A stretch of DNA of 59,609 bases from NCBI GenBank assembly GCA_043806215.1, contig JAZDHD010000090.1:1-59609 (forward strand), in the 5' to 3' direction. Of this stretch, positions 38,337 to 45,181 are shown piece after piece. The notes under the pieces are model-generated. The model was given only the letters and a program-made list of their open reading frames with translations, did not search any database and had not been told where the DNA came from. Each line of letters opens with the position of its first letter. Position 1 is the first letter of the stretch. The stretch is from JAVHLK01 sp043806215 (GTDB lineage Bacteria; Desulfobacterota; Desulfomonilia; Desulfomonilales; Desulfomonilaceae). The translations under genes were made by a program, and so were the position numbers.

Positions 38337-39293
38337 ATGACGGCAAACATCGGACCGGAAGATATTCTAGAGCGCGCACGAGAGGCGCGCCTGCTTGCCT
38401 CCTCTTGCGGCTTGTGCCCCCGCGGGTGCGGTGTTGACAGGATCGCAGGGGAACGGGGCTATTGCGGCGCCGGGCCGGTCCCCACCGTGGCGGCCGTTCT
38501 CCCTCACTTCGGAGAGGAGCCCCCGCTTTGCGGCCATGGAGGCGCGGGGACGATCTTTCTGTCCCGATGCAATCTTCGGTGCGTGTATTGCCAAAATCAC
38601 CAGATCAGCCAGGGTTCCTTGGGGTCGCCCTTATCTCCGGCCGCTCTTGCATCTCGCATGCTTGGGCTCCAACGGCAAGGCTGCGCGACACTGGAACCGG
38701 TTTCACCCTCCCACCATTTGCCGGGTCTCCTGGAGGCCCTGGCACTTGCACGGGAACAAGGTCTTGATATTCCCATCGTATACAACACCAACGGATACGA
38801 AACCCCGGAGACGCTCGACCTGCTCGATGGAATCGTCGACGTGTACCTGCCGGACCTCAAATACGCCGACCCGGATCGGGCCCGGCTCTATTCGGACGCG
38901 GAAGATTATGTGGAAACCTCAAGAGCGGCAATCCTCAAGATGCATTCCCAGGTGGGCAACCTCGTCGTGGACGTGCATGGAACGGCAGTCCGCGGAATGA
39001 TACTCAGGCACCTTGTCCTCCCCAACGGGGCGGCGGGAACCGCGGACATCCTCGGGTGGATACGCGGCAACCTTCCCATCACCGTCACCCTTTCGCTCAT
39101 GGCCCAGTATTCCCCTTTGCACATAAGCGGAAGGTTCCCCGAACTTAACCGAAAACCGACTCCGCAAGAGTACGAGGACGCCATTGATTTGGCCTGGACG
39201 ATGGGCTTCGAAAACGTCTTCATCCAGGACTTGGATTCCACCGACTCGGGCATTCCCGACTTCACCCGGGAAAGCCCGTTCGTCTGGGATTAG
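38337..39293 (+). CDS. Radical SAM protein, PflA/COG1313-like
   Basis: 318 residues. The radical SAM cluster motif CNLRCVYC places Cys78, Cys82 and Cys85 on the [4Fe-4S] centre that cleaves S-adenosylmethionine. An N-terminal Cys set (Cys24, 27, 31, 43) could hold a second cluster. The rest, including VYNTNGYETPETLDLLDG and VDVYLPDLKYADP, matches the uncharacterised PflA-like proteins of COG1313. No glycyl-radical enzyme is adjacent, so the target is unknown. Confidence 0.85.
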   Translation: MTANIGPEDILERAREARLLASSCGLCPRGCGVDRIAGERGYCGAGPVPTVAAVLPHFGEEPPLCGHGGAGTIFLSRCNLRCVYCQNHQISQGSLGSPLSPAALASRMLGLQRQGCATLEPVSPSHHLPGLLEALALAREQGLDIPIVYNTNGYETPETLDLLDGIVDVYLPDLKYADPDRARLYSDAEDYVETSRAAILKMHSQVGNLVVDVHGTAVRGMILRHLVLPNGAAGTADILGWIRGNLPITVTLSLMAQYSPLHISGRFPELNRKPTPQEYEDAIDLAWTMGFENVFIQDLDSTDSGIPDFTRESPFVWD

Positions 39294-39722
39294 AGATACA
39301 TCGCGCCTCATGCAGTACGTGCAATTCCGTGCAATTCCGGGGACACAATCCCAAATTTCTCCCCGCCGGCGCGGATCGAAATTGGGTTATGTCCCCGAAT
39401 TGTTCCGAATTGTTTGCGCATTCCGGGGACATGACCCGATTTGTCTGAAAATCCCCCTCCCCTCGTTCCCAGGCTCCTGCCTGGGAACGACTATCCGCCG
39501 GGCTCTGCCCGGTCTTCGGCCCGGAATACCGAGGGATTTTCATGCTCAGTTGTGATCGCCCCATCATGGAGGTTTACCGGAGCGCAGCGGATGGACACAA
39601 ATCGGGATCGTGTCCCCGGAATGCAAGAATTCTTCGCGGCACGACAAGAATTTCAGGGGTAGTAGTACAGAGGCTTCGCACCGCCGCAGACGTGTGCGAT
39701 ACGCAAAAGCCTGCAAGGCAGG
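39294..39722. repeat. Nested inverted repeats
   Basis: An inner hairpin at 39332-39402 (arms GGGGACACAATCCC and GGGTTATGTCCCC) is followed by an outer pair at 39419-39444 and 39595-39623 (CATTCCGGGGACATGACCCG and its complement) that brackets about 200 bases of other repeats. The motif GGGGACAnGATCCCGATTT is shared with 38225-38300. No gene. Confidence 0.65.
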
Positions 39723-39751
39723 TTGACAACGCCGCACTTCAAAGTTAGGCT
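39723..39751 (+). promoter_or_regulatory. Promoter-like pair before the RsbRD_N-like gene
   Basis: Perfect TTGACA (39723-39728), 17 bases, TAGGCT (39746-39751). The -10 box is weak (three of six). Confidence 0.4.
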
Positions 39752-39838
39752 GAGAGTGATCCCATTTGTGACGTTGAATAAATCCGTTCGGCACCGGAAG
39801 GATGAAGTACGCGGTTTACTTGAATCGGGGAGGCATTT

Positions 39839-40366
39839 ATGGCGACTCGCACCTTTGAACTGGAATTCGCGAAATTTATTGAACGTTTCCATGAGCAGAT
39901 CAAAGAAGCATTTATCGAAGATACCTTTCACAAGCGAGAGATCCTCTCACAGTACCAGCTCGGCCGCGAAATGCTCGAGGACCTTGCCGACAACGTAGTC
40001 CCCGAATTCACCACGAACATCGATAAGCGGACCTCGGTTGAAGGGATAGCGGACAAGTATGTGCGTCTCGGAATACGGTGCCGTGAGGAACGGTTGAGTT
40101 ACTCCGAAATCGTGAGGGCCTTTATTCTGCTGAAGCGTCACATTTGGTTGTTCTTCCAGGACAGCAATTTTGCCGGGCAGCCTTTCGACGTAAGGTCAAT
40201 CGTTGCTCTTAACAATAGGACGGCACTCTTTTTCGACCGTGCGATCTACTACTTCCTTGTGGGGTTTGAACAGGCAAGTTCGGATGAAGCCACGGAGCTC
40301 GAAGGCCTCTACGGAGCATTCCTGGACAGAGTCAGGCGCGACCTCGGGCTTCCGGAGCAGACCTAA
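39839..40366 (+). CDS. RsbRD_N-like helical sensor protein
   Basis: 175 residues, GGGGAGG five bases upstream. All-helical, without Cys motifs or membrane spans. The pattern (ILSQYQLGREMLEDLADNVV, YVRLGIRCREERLSYSEIVRAFILLKRHIW, LNNRTALFFDRAIYYFLVGFEQ) resembles the RsbRD_N globin-like domain found at the N-terminus of stressosome proteins and some histidine kinases. Here it stands alone, with no STAS or kinase domain, so it would act as a partner or sensor module. The family assignment is by eye and moderate. Confidence 0.55.
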   Translation: MATRTFELEFAKFIERFHEQIKEAFIEDTFHKREILSQYQLGREMLEDLADNVVPEFTTNIDKRTSVEGIADKYVRLGIRCREERLSYSEIVRAFILLKRHIWLFFQDSNFAGQPFDVRSIVALNNRTALFFDRAIYYFLVGFEQASSDEATELEGLYGAFLDRVRRDLGLPEQT

Positions 40367-40375
40367 ACGCGGGCC

Positions 40376-40400
40376 GGGGGACACCCGAAGAGTGTCCCCC
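40376..40400 (+). terminator. Hairpin terminator after the RsbRD_N-like gene
   Basis: Perfect nine-base stem GGGGGACAC / GTGTCCCCC with a seven-base loop, ten bases past the stop. The following T content is weak. Confidence 0.6.
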
Positions 40401-40452
40401 GCTTACGTTGCCGCCGATGGTTGGATTGAACTCCTACTGCCGTGAAGCCATA

Positions 40453-41298
40453 TTACTGAACAACCTTTACCGTATATCCGAATTTGTCGCCGTTTTCCTG
40501 GCGATACTCCACCTGCACCTTCTCGCCGACGGACGGCCTCCGAAACGGTATGAATTTCGTCTTCAGCCCTACCTTTACGCTTATGATTTCAGCTGCCTGT
40601 CCCTCTTCCATCACCCTCAAATTCAGGGTCTTCGGTGATGATGCAACCACCTCTCCCGTCAGCGTGGTCGCGCCGGGCGAAGGTGCCGGAGTGGGCGTCG
40701 GCGTCGGAGCCGCAGCAGTCGTCTCCTGTTCCGTTGCCTTAGGCTCCGTTGCCTTAGGCTTGGCGGCAACCTTCCTGGATGGTTTCTCCTTGGGACTCTC
40801 TTTCAGACGCCTCGGACGGATCGAACTCTTCTGAGGAGACCAGTCCCGGTCCGTTACGTACGACGGCGGTTTGGAAGAACACACGGCTCCGGGCCTCGCA
40901 CATTCGTCGGCATCGGTTTCCTTCTCCGTACCCCCTACCGTTCGGCACTCCGCGGATCTCGGCGGGGGAGGAGGCCAGCATTGAACCGAAGACGGAGGCG
41001 GAGTAAGGCTCACAACCTTCGTTGCCTTCATGTAGCCGTCTTCCAGAATGAAATCCACCGCCACCCGCTCGCCCAGACAAGGACGTTTGTTGGGAACATA
41101 CTTGGTCCTCCAACCCACATTTACTTCCGCACACTGACCTCCGGATTTCACGGTCATGGTCCGCCAACCGTTGTCCACAACCGTACCTTTGAATGTGCAT
41201 AGCCTGTAGGCGGATCCAGGCGACTCGGCCAAACAAACGGCGATCAGGGCCGCACAGAGTACTGCAACCCAGGCAGAAACAGAAAACTTCCCAAACAT
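40453..41298 (-). CDS. Exported two-domain protein with Pro/Lys-rich linker
   Basis: 281 residues from ATG 41298 (GGAGG six bases upstream). A signal peptide is followed by two similar small beta domains, one N-terminal (FKGTVVDNGWRTMTVKSGGQ ... GERVAVDFILEDG) and one C-terminal (LTGEVVASSPKTLNLRVMEE ... GEKVQVEYRQENG). They are joined by about 100 disordered residues rich in Pro, Lys and Cys, including a TPTPTPAPSP run. The paired domains look OB-like and may bind a common ligand. Function unknown. Confidence 0.65.
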   Translation of the reverse strand: MFGKFSVSAWVAVLCAALIAVCLAESPGSAYRLCTFKGTVVDNGWRTMTVKSGGQCAEVNVGWRTKYVPNKRPCLGERVAVDFILEDGYMKATKVVSLTPPPSSVQCWPPPPPRSAECRTVGGTEKETDADECARPGAVCSSKPPSYVTDRDWSPQKSSIRPRRLKESPKEKPSRKVAAKPKATEPKATEQETTAAAPTPTPTPAPSPGATTLTGEVVASSPKTLNLRVMEEGQAAEIISVKVGLKTKFIPFRRPSVGEKVQVEYRQENGDKFGYTVKVVQ

Positions 41299-41388
41299 GG
41301 GGGACCTCCTCACTGGGGGGGGTAAGGATTTGCTCGTTCTCAGGACGATCCGGAGATCTCCCGATTACCGGTAGCTGAAAGCGAAACG

Positions 41389-41417
41389 AACATATTAGGT
41401 TATCTCTAAAAAGTCAA
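41389..41417 (-). promoter_or_regulatory. Sigma-70-type promoter for the exported two-domain protein
   Basis: On the minus strand TTGACT (41412-41417), 17 bases, TATGTT (41389-41394). It lies about 90 bases upstream of the ATG. Confidence 0.55.
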
Positions 41418-41442
41418 GTATATTACGAAATAAATTGCGCTA

Positions 41443-41471
41443 TTGACCGATTCTACGATTATTTCCTTAAT
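41443..41471 (+). promoter_or_regulatory. Promoter for the redox/selenoprotein gene run
   Basis: TTGACC (41443-41448), 17 bases, CTTAAT (41466-41471). It fires away from the neighbouring minus-strand promoter, about 70 bases before the first ATG of the run. Confidence 0.45.
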
Positions 41472-41541
41472 AGAACCACCGGCACCGAGGCCGCTTGTCT
41501 TCGGCAGGCCTCTATGCTATCAATCCGTGAGGAGGTTGGCC

Positions 41542-41892
41542 ATGGGAATGTTCCGAGACACCTCGGATGCCGAGATTGACATTGTCAAGGAAATGGCGGA
41601 AGGCCTCGGAAGCACCGGTTTAAGACTGGATGATCTATTGGACAAGGTGGCCGAAGCACGCGGGCGCGCCCGAGACCTGGTCATGCGCTACGCAAACGGG
41701 TCGTCCCAGAACGGACGGCCTGATGTGGCGGCGGTGAATGAATCCATTCGTGAATACAATGCTCTCATAGAAAAGGCGGAGGATGCGTTGCGATGGCTCC
41801 TCATACAGAGAGAAGCGTGTGGTTTTCGGACCCACCGAAACGTCCACACTCACTACCCCATTCCCTCGAAGATAAGGCTTCTCGACGCATGA
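41542..41892 (+). CDS. Small soluble protein of unknown function
   Basis: 116 residues from ATG 41542 with GGAGG six bases upstream. Predicted all-helical (EIDIVKEMAEGLGSTGLRLD, LDKVAEARGRARDLVMRY, YNALIEKAEDALRWLLIQRE) with a basic tail. No family recognised. Its stop overlaps the start of the thioredoxin-fold gene (ATGA), so the two are coupled. Confidence 0.65.
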   Translation: MGMFRDTSDAEIDIVKEMAEGLGSTGLRLDDLLDKVAEARGRARDLVMRYANGSSQNGRPDVAAVNESIREYNALIEKAEDALRWLLIQREACGFRTHRNVHTHYPIPSKIRLLDA

Positions 41893-42461
41893 TTCTTGCC
41901 GGATCGGCCCGCCCGGACGGTCGCCGGTTCATTCTCGCCTCGCTCTTCGTATGTCTGCCGTTGTTGATGACGGCCGGCGCGCATGCAGGTTCCGATGAGA
42001 AGAGGAATCCGGTTTGGCTCGCGTTCTTTTCCTCGAAGAACTGTCCTAAGTGTACCGTCGTCAAGCAGCTCATCCGGGAGATGAGGAGCGCGTATCCGAT
42101 CAAGATCCGGGAGTTCGACATTGACAAGCGGGCACATTACGACCTGATGGTGAAGCTTGAGGCGATCCATTCGGACAAGGAGTTCTCGGTGCCGTTGATA
42201 CTGGTCGGCGACACGGTCTTGATGGGAGAAGACGAGATCACCTCACGGCTCGAACCGATTGTCGGGCAACTGGCCGATTCGGGAGGGTCTCCGTTGCCCT
42301 ATCTCGGTCCCGGCGCCGGCACGCGGCCGGCGGAATCCCGTACGCGCGGACATCGGTCCGAGAAGGCCTCTTCGAGATGCAACTGCGGGAAGGACGGCCG
42401 GCCGCCAAGCATTGGAGATGAATGGGACAGGATCAGGAAATTCGTGGGAGGATGGCTGTGA
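41889..42461 (+). CDS. Exported thioredoxin-fold protein with CPKC site
   Basis: 190 residues. After a signal peptide (about 1-33, ending AHAGS) the thioredoxin-like fold begins: PVWLAFFSSKNCPKCTVVKQ with the redox pair Cys52/Cys55, then IREFDIDKR and the cis-Pro region FSVPLILVGD. The C-terminal 50 residues are Gly/Arg-rich with CNCGKDG. It is expected to act on disulfides outside the cytoplasm. The ATG at 41889 overlaps the previous stop; the next frame begins 37 bases later and may encode its partner. Confidence 0.8.
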   Translation: MILAGSARPDGRRFILASLFVCLPLLMTAGAHAGSDEKRNPVWLAFFSSKNCPKCTVVKQLIREMRSAYPIKIREFDIDKRAHYDLMVKLEAIHSDKEFSVPLILVGDTVLMGEDEITSRLEPIVGQLADSGGSPLPYLGPGAGTRPAESRTRGHRSEKASSRCNCGKDGRPPSIGDEWDRIRKFVGGWL

Positions 42462-42497
42462 ATCTTTATACCATGCATTCGGGAAATAGGTGAACCT

Positions 42498-42668
42498 ATG
42501 AAGCCGCTCAGGCTTATGGCAGTTCTTTTGGCATTGGTTCTCATGCCGGTCTCGTGCACGTGACTGACCAAAGCGTACAGAACCGAGTCCGGTTCTGAGA
42601 CGGTGGGTAAAGATAAGGCCGCAAAGAAGTCGTGCCCGGCGGGCGCGCTGTTCTGCCCGGCCGAGTGA
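42498..42668 (+). CDS. Candidate small exported selenoprotein (in-frame UGA at codon 22)
   Basis: Read with TGA 42561-42563 as selenocysteine, the frame gives 56 residues. A signal-like N-terminus (MKPLRLMAVLLALVLMPVSC) is followed by Thr, Sec22 and a hydrophilic tail ending KKSCPAGALFCPAE. Cys20-Thr-Sec22 forms a C-x-U pair, and two more Cys are near the end. GGTGA precedes the ATG. A perfect seven-base stem with its apical G lies 22 bases past the UGA (see the SECIS entry). The thioredoxin-fold gene is immediately upstream and a known-type selenoprotein downstream. The alternatives are a 21-residue leader peptide that really stops at TGA, or a Trp codon mutated to stop. Confidence 0.4.
42578..42597 (+). 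promoter_or_regulatory. SECIS-like hairpin in the candidate selenoprotein gene
   Basis: CAGAACC (42578-42584), loop GAGTCC, GGTTCTG (42591-42597). The stem is perfect, the loop begins with G, and it starts 22 bases after the UGA. These are the bacterial SECIS rules (stem of at least four pairs, G early in the loop, 16-37 bases away). Confidence 0.45.
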
Positions 42669-42689
42669 GCGGGTGCGTTCGAAAAGTGC

Positions 42690-42727
42690 TTGACTATATG
42701 GTTATATATGAATAAATTATATATGAA
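42690..42727 (+). promoter_or_regulatory. Promoter and 11-base direct repeats before the HesB-like gene
   Basis: TTGACT (42690-42695), 17 bases, TAAATT (42713-42718). TTATATATGAA occurs twice (42702-42712 and 42717-42727), 15 bases apart and overlapping the -10 box, an arrangement expected of an operator. Confidence 0.45.
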
Positions 42728-42760
42728 GAATTCCCAATGCCATCAGTGAAGAGGTACCAC

Positions 42761-43045
42761 ATGTTTACTATTGATCAGGAAAGTCAAAGCTATTTCAAAG
42801 ACAAGATCGGCGGAAATCAGGCGCTGCGCGTCTTCTTCGGCGGCTACGGCTGAGGCGGTCCCAGTATGGGTTTGGCTCTGGATGAGCCCCGGGACGGAGA
42901 TGAGACCTATCAGCTGGAAGGGCTGTCCCTGATAATCGATCCCTTTGCGCACAAGGTCATTAAAGATTCCGGCGGGTTGACCATCAAGCATTCCCTATTC
43001 GGCCCCGTAGCCGAACTGGCCGGCGCCGGCGGATGCAGCTGTTAG
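42761..43045 (+). CDS. HesB/IscA-like selenoprotein (UGA-encoded Sec31)
   Basis: 94 residues when TGA 42851-42853 is read as selenocysteine. The segment RVFFGGYG-Sec-GGPSMGLALDEP matches the HesB-like selenoproteins, where Sec replaces the first Cys of the A-type Fe-S carrier triad; the other two are Cys92 and Cys94 in the terminal GGCSC. A carrier role in Fe-S or related cluster transfer in the cytosol is the family expectation. The stop TAG is followed directly by the ribosome binding site of the FmdB gene. A gene caller would split or miss it because of the internal TGA. The genome must have selA, selB, selC and selD, which are not in the window. Confidence 0.9.
42857..42895 (+). promoter_or_regulatory. 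Bacterial SECIS element of the HesB-like gene
   Basis: Outer stem GTCCC (42858-42862) with GGGAC (42891-42895); inner stem GGCTC (42874-42878) with GAGCC (42884-42888); apical loop TGGAT with an early G, 25 bases after the UGA. The geometry fits SelB-dependent recoding. Confidence 0.7.
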
Positions 43046-43055
43046 GGAGGTAACC

Positions 43056-43268
43056 ATGCCCATATTCGAATTTAAATGCTGCACATGCGGGAAGGAGTTC
43101 GAGAGACTCGTTTTCGCCTCGGAACAAGGCGCGGTGGAATGCCCGGCGTGTGGAAGCACTGAAACCACGAAAGAATTCTCGGTCTTTTCGTGCTCGGGGA
43201 TAGAGAGGAGTCTTGCCGGCTCATGTGGTTCGGCCTCGTCCGGAGGCTCTTCAGGGGGCTTCTCCTGA
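43056..43268 (+). CDS. FmdB-type zinc-ribbon protein
   Basis: 70 residues with the FmdB pattern: MPIFEFKCCTCGKEFERLVF and CPACGSTETTKEFSVFSCSG, two C-x-x-C knuckles expected to bind one zinc, then a Gly/Ser-rich tail. GGGAGG precedes the ATG and the gene begins ten bases after the HesB-like stop, so they are co-transcribed. FmdB proteins are small putative regulators whose role is unsettled. A second one sits in the ORP-like operon. Confidence 0.85.
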   Translation: MPIFEFKCCTCGKEFERLVFASEQGAVECPACGSTETTKEFSVFSCSGIERSLAGSCGSASSGGSSGGFS

Positions 43269-43332
43269 GGTTAGGTTTATGCAGCGGTCCGCTGCGGCCA
43301 CTTGCCCACAAGAATGCTCACTCGTACAACCG

Positions 43333-43356
43333 GGGGCAACCTTCCGTTGCCCCTTT
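43333..43356 (+). terminator. Terminator after the FmdB gene
   Basis: Stem GGGGCAAC / GTTGCCCC with loop CTTCC, followed by TTT. It ends the run that started near 41480 or at the HesB-like promoter. Confidence 0.65.
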
Positions 43357-43386
43357 CAGGTGCCGCCGGGACTCTACGCCCCAGCC

Positions 43387-44619
43387 TCAATCATCGTAAT
43401 CCGCCTTTGCCGCAATGGTCTTGATCGCTCCCACGGCGACATCGACTTCATCCAAGGTATTGAAATAACCGAGGCTGAACCTCACCGTGCCGTCCGGTAA
43501 GGAGCCCAGTGCACGATGAGCCAGGGGCGCGCAGTGCAACCCGGTCCTCACCGCAATGTCGTACGTCGTTCTCAGCATGGTGCCGGCCTCCTCCGGATGA
43601 ACGCTCTCGAATGCGGCCGGAATGGACCGTCCCCCGCAACCGCCGAAAGAAACGCGAAGTCCATCGGGCAATGCTCCATCAAAGGTCACCGAAAGTATGG
43701 GCACCTGGATTTCGGGCTTAAGAGGTCCATAGAGTACTACTCCGGGAACGGCCGAAAGACCGCGAATGAATGCCCCCAGGAGTTCAATTTCGTGTTGCCT
43801 GATAGCCTCCGGCCCCACGGAAAGAATGAAATCGATCCCCGCGGACAAACCGGCGATTCCCACATTGTTCCTTGTCCCGCTCTCCAGGGCGTCGGGAAAG
43901 AACTCGGGCTGCTCCTGACTTTCCGAGACACTTCCCGTTCCGCCGCGTTTCAACGGCCGGACCGACAGGCCCTCGCGGACATACAGCCCGCCCGTCCCCT
44001 GGGGACCGTAAAGCCCCTTGTGTCCGGCAAATGCGAGAAAGTCTATGCCCATGGCCTGCACATCAATGGGAATAGCGCCGGCTGTTTGTGCCGCGTCGAC
44101 GAGCAGGGGTATTCCGCCGGCCGCATCCCGGACCGCGTGCACGTCCTGAAGGGTTCCGCACACATTCGAGGCATGATTCAGCGCGATGAGGGCCGTATTG
44201 GGCCGGAGCACGCGTTTGAGGGCCTCGACGTCGAGAATCCCCATCCGGTCACACGGAGCGACCGTTACGGTTATGATCCCCTCGCGCTCAAGATACCTCA
44301 CGGGTCGTATAACCGAGTTATGTTCCATCTCGGTTATCACCACATGATCTCCGGGATTCAAGAACCCGTTTATCACGATGTTCAGGGCTTCCGTAGCGTT
44401 GAGCGTGAAGACGATGCGCCGCGGGTCGGGCACGTTGAAGAGAAGGGCAAGCTTTTCCCGGGTGCCTTCCACCACCTCGGAGGCTTCCTGCGACCGGTCG
44501 TACCCGGATCTCCCGGGATTGGCGCCGATGTCCCGCATGAAGTGAACCATCGCCTCGATCACTTGAGGAGGTTTTGGAAAGGACGTCGCCGCATTATCCA
44601 TGTAGATCCGTTTGTTCAC
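43387..44619 (-). CDS. Cysteine desulfurase/selenocysteine lyase-type aminotransferase
   Basis: PLP enzyme of the class V group that releases sulfur (or selenium) from cysteine (or selenocysteine). It has MDNAATSFPKP, HSEMEHNS-like ITEMEHNSVIRPVRYLE, the PLP Lys in FAGHKGLYGPQGTG and the catalytic Cys in GLHCAPLAHR near the C-terminus. From GTG 44619 it has 410 residues; a longer frame to 44694 lacks a ribosome binding site. A segment ALPDGLRVSFGGCGG ... AFESV of about 24 residues appears inserted compared with relatives. It faces the HesB-like and FmdB genes, suggesting it supplies sulfur or selenium to them. Confidence 0.85.
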   Translation of the reverse strand: MNKRIYMDNAATSFPKPPQVIEAMVHFMRDIGANPGRSGYDRSQEASEVVEGTREKLALLFNVPDPRRIVFTLNATEALNIVINGFLNPGDHVVITEMEHNSVIRPVRYLEREGIITVTVAPCDRMGILDVEALKRVLRPNTALIALNHASNVCGTLQDVHAVRDAAGGIPLLVDAAQTAGAIPIDVQAMGIDFLAFAGHKGLYGPQGTGGLYVREGLSVRPLKRGGTGSVSESQEQPEFFPDALESGTRNNVGIAGLSAGIDFILSVGPEAIRQHEIELLGAFIRGLSAVPGVVLYGPLKPEIQVPILSVTFDGALPDGLRVSFGGCGGRSIPAAFESVHPEEAGTMLRTTYDIAVRTGLHCAPLAHRALGSLPDGTVRFSLGYFNTLDEVDVAVGAIKTIAAKADYDD

Positions 44620-44850
44620 GTTCGCACTCTCGTTCGATTCGTTTTCATGGGATGAGAGTCCATTTCCCACGAGAATACCCTCAGACGCAAGCACGCTGCC
44701 CGCCTCTTCGGCAGCGCCGGCCTCCGTGCCGGAACCCCGGCCGGAAACGAGTTCCCATTACGTACTCAACCTCCCCGGTCGAGAGGAGAGAGGAAAAGAT
44801 AATGAAAGCAAAGAAATAGGCTAGCGAAGGGACGTCTACCGTGCTGTCCA

Positions 44851-44942
44851 TAGTGACGCGCATTGAAATTCGCGGTAATCCTAATCCAGTTCTTCAAGGC
44901 TCCCGCCGGTCGTTCCCGTCATTGCGAGAAGCGCAGTCCCGC
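44851..44942. repeat. Dispersed repeat overlapping an ankyrin gene end
   Basis: About 92 bases (GACGCGCATTGAAATTCGCGG ... GTCATTGCGAGAAGCGCAGT) that match 52920-53010 and partly 59475-59520. It provides the stop codon and the last residues of the ankyrin fragment on the minus strand. Confidence 0.65.
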
Positions 44943-45141
44943 CACTGTCGGTCGTGGCGTTTGCATTGGCTCCTTTCCCTACAAGAAGCTTCACAGCCGA
45001 GATATCGCCTCGCTCGGCCGCGTCGACAAGTGCGGCACTGCGTTCCTTTGGCTGCCCGTAAAGAACGGAACCTGTGAGGAGCAGCGCGGCGGCTGCGCAC
45101 ACAAGTAATATCGCCGGTACCGTTAACAGTCCTCGCAGCAT
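44881..45141 (-). pseudogene. Truncated ankyrin-repeat gene
   Basis: 86 codons. The N-terminus (MLRGLLTVPAILLVCAAAAL LLTGSVLYG, given in two parts) is clearly related to the next gene's signal region (LVLTGSVLYG), followed by one ankyrin unit (AALVDAAERGDISAVKLLVGKGANAN). The remaining residues (ALLAMTGTTGGSLEELD) come from a dispersed repeat that has run into the gene. It is either a truncated relic or a very short expressed paralog. It lies 40 bases downstream of the larger ankyrin gene. Confidence 0.6.
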
Positions 45142-45181
45142 ATCACACCATCCTTCCGAGTATCTTCACTCGACCATACCG

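Noticed and set aside
43516..44655. 379-codon open frame antisense to the cysteine desulfurase
   Set aside because: The desulfurase motifs on the minus strand are clear; this frame shows none.
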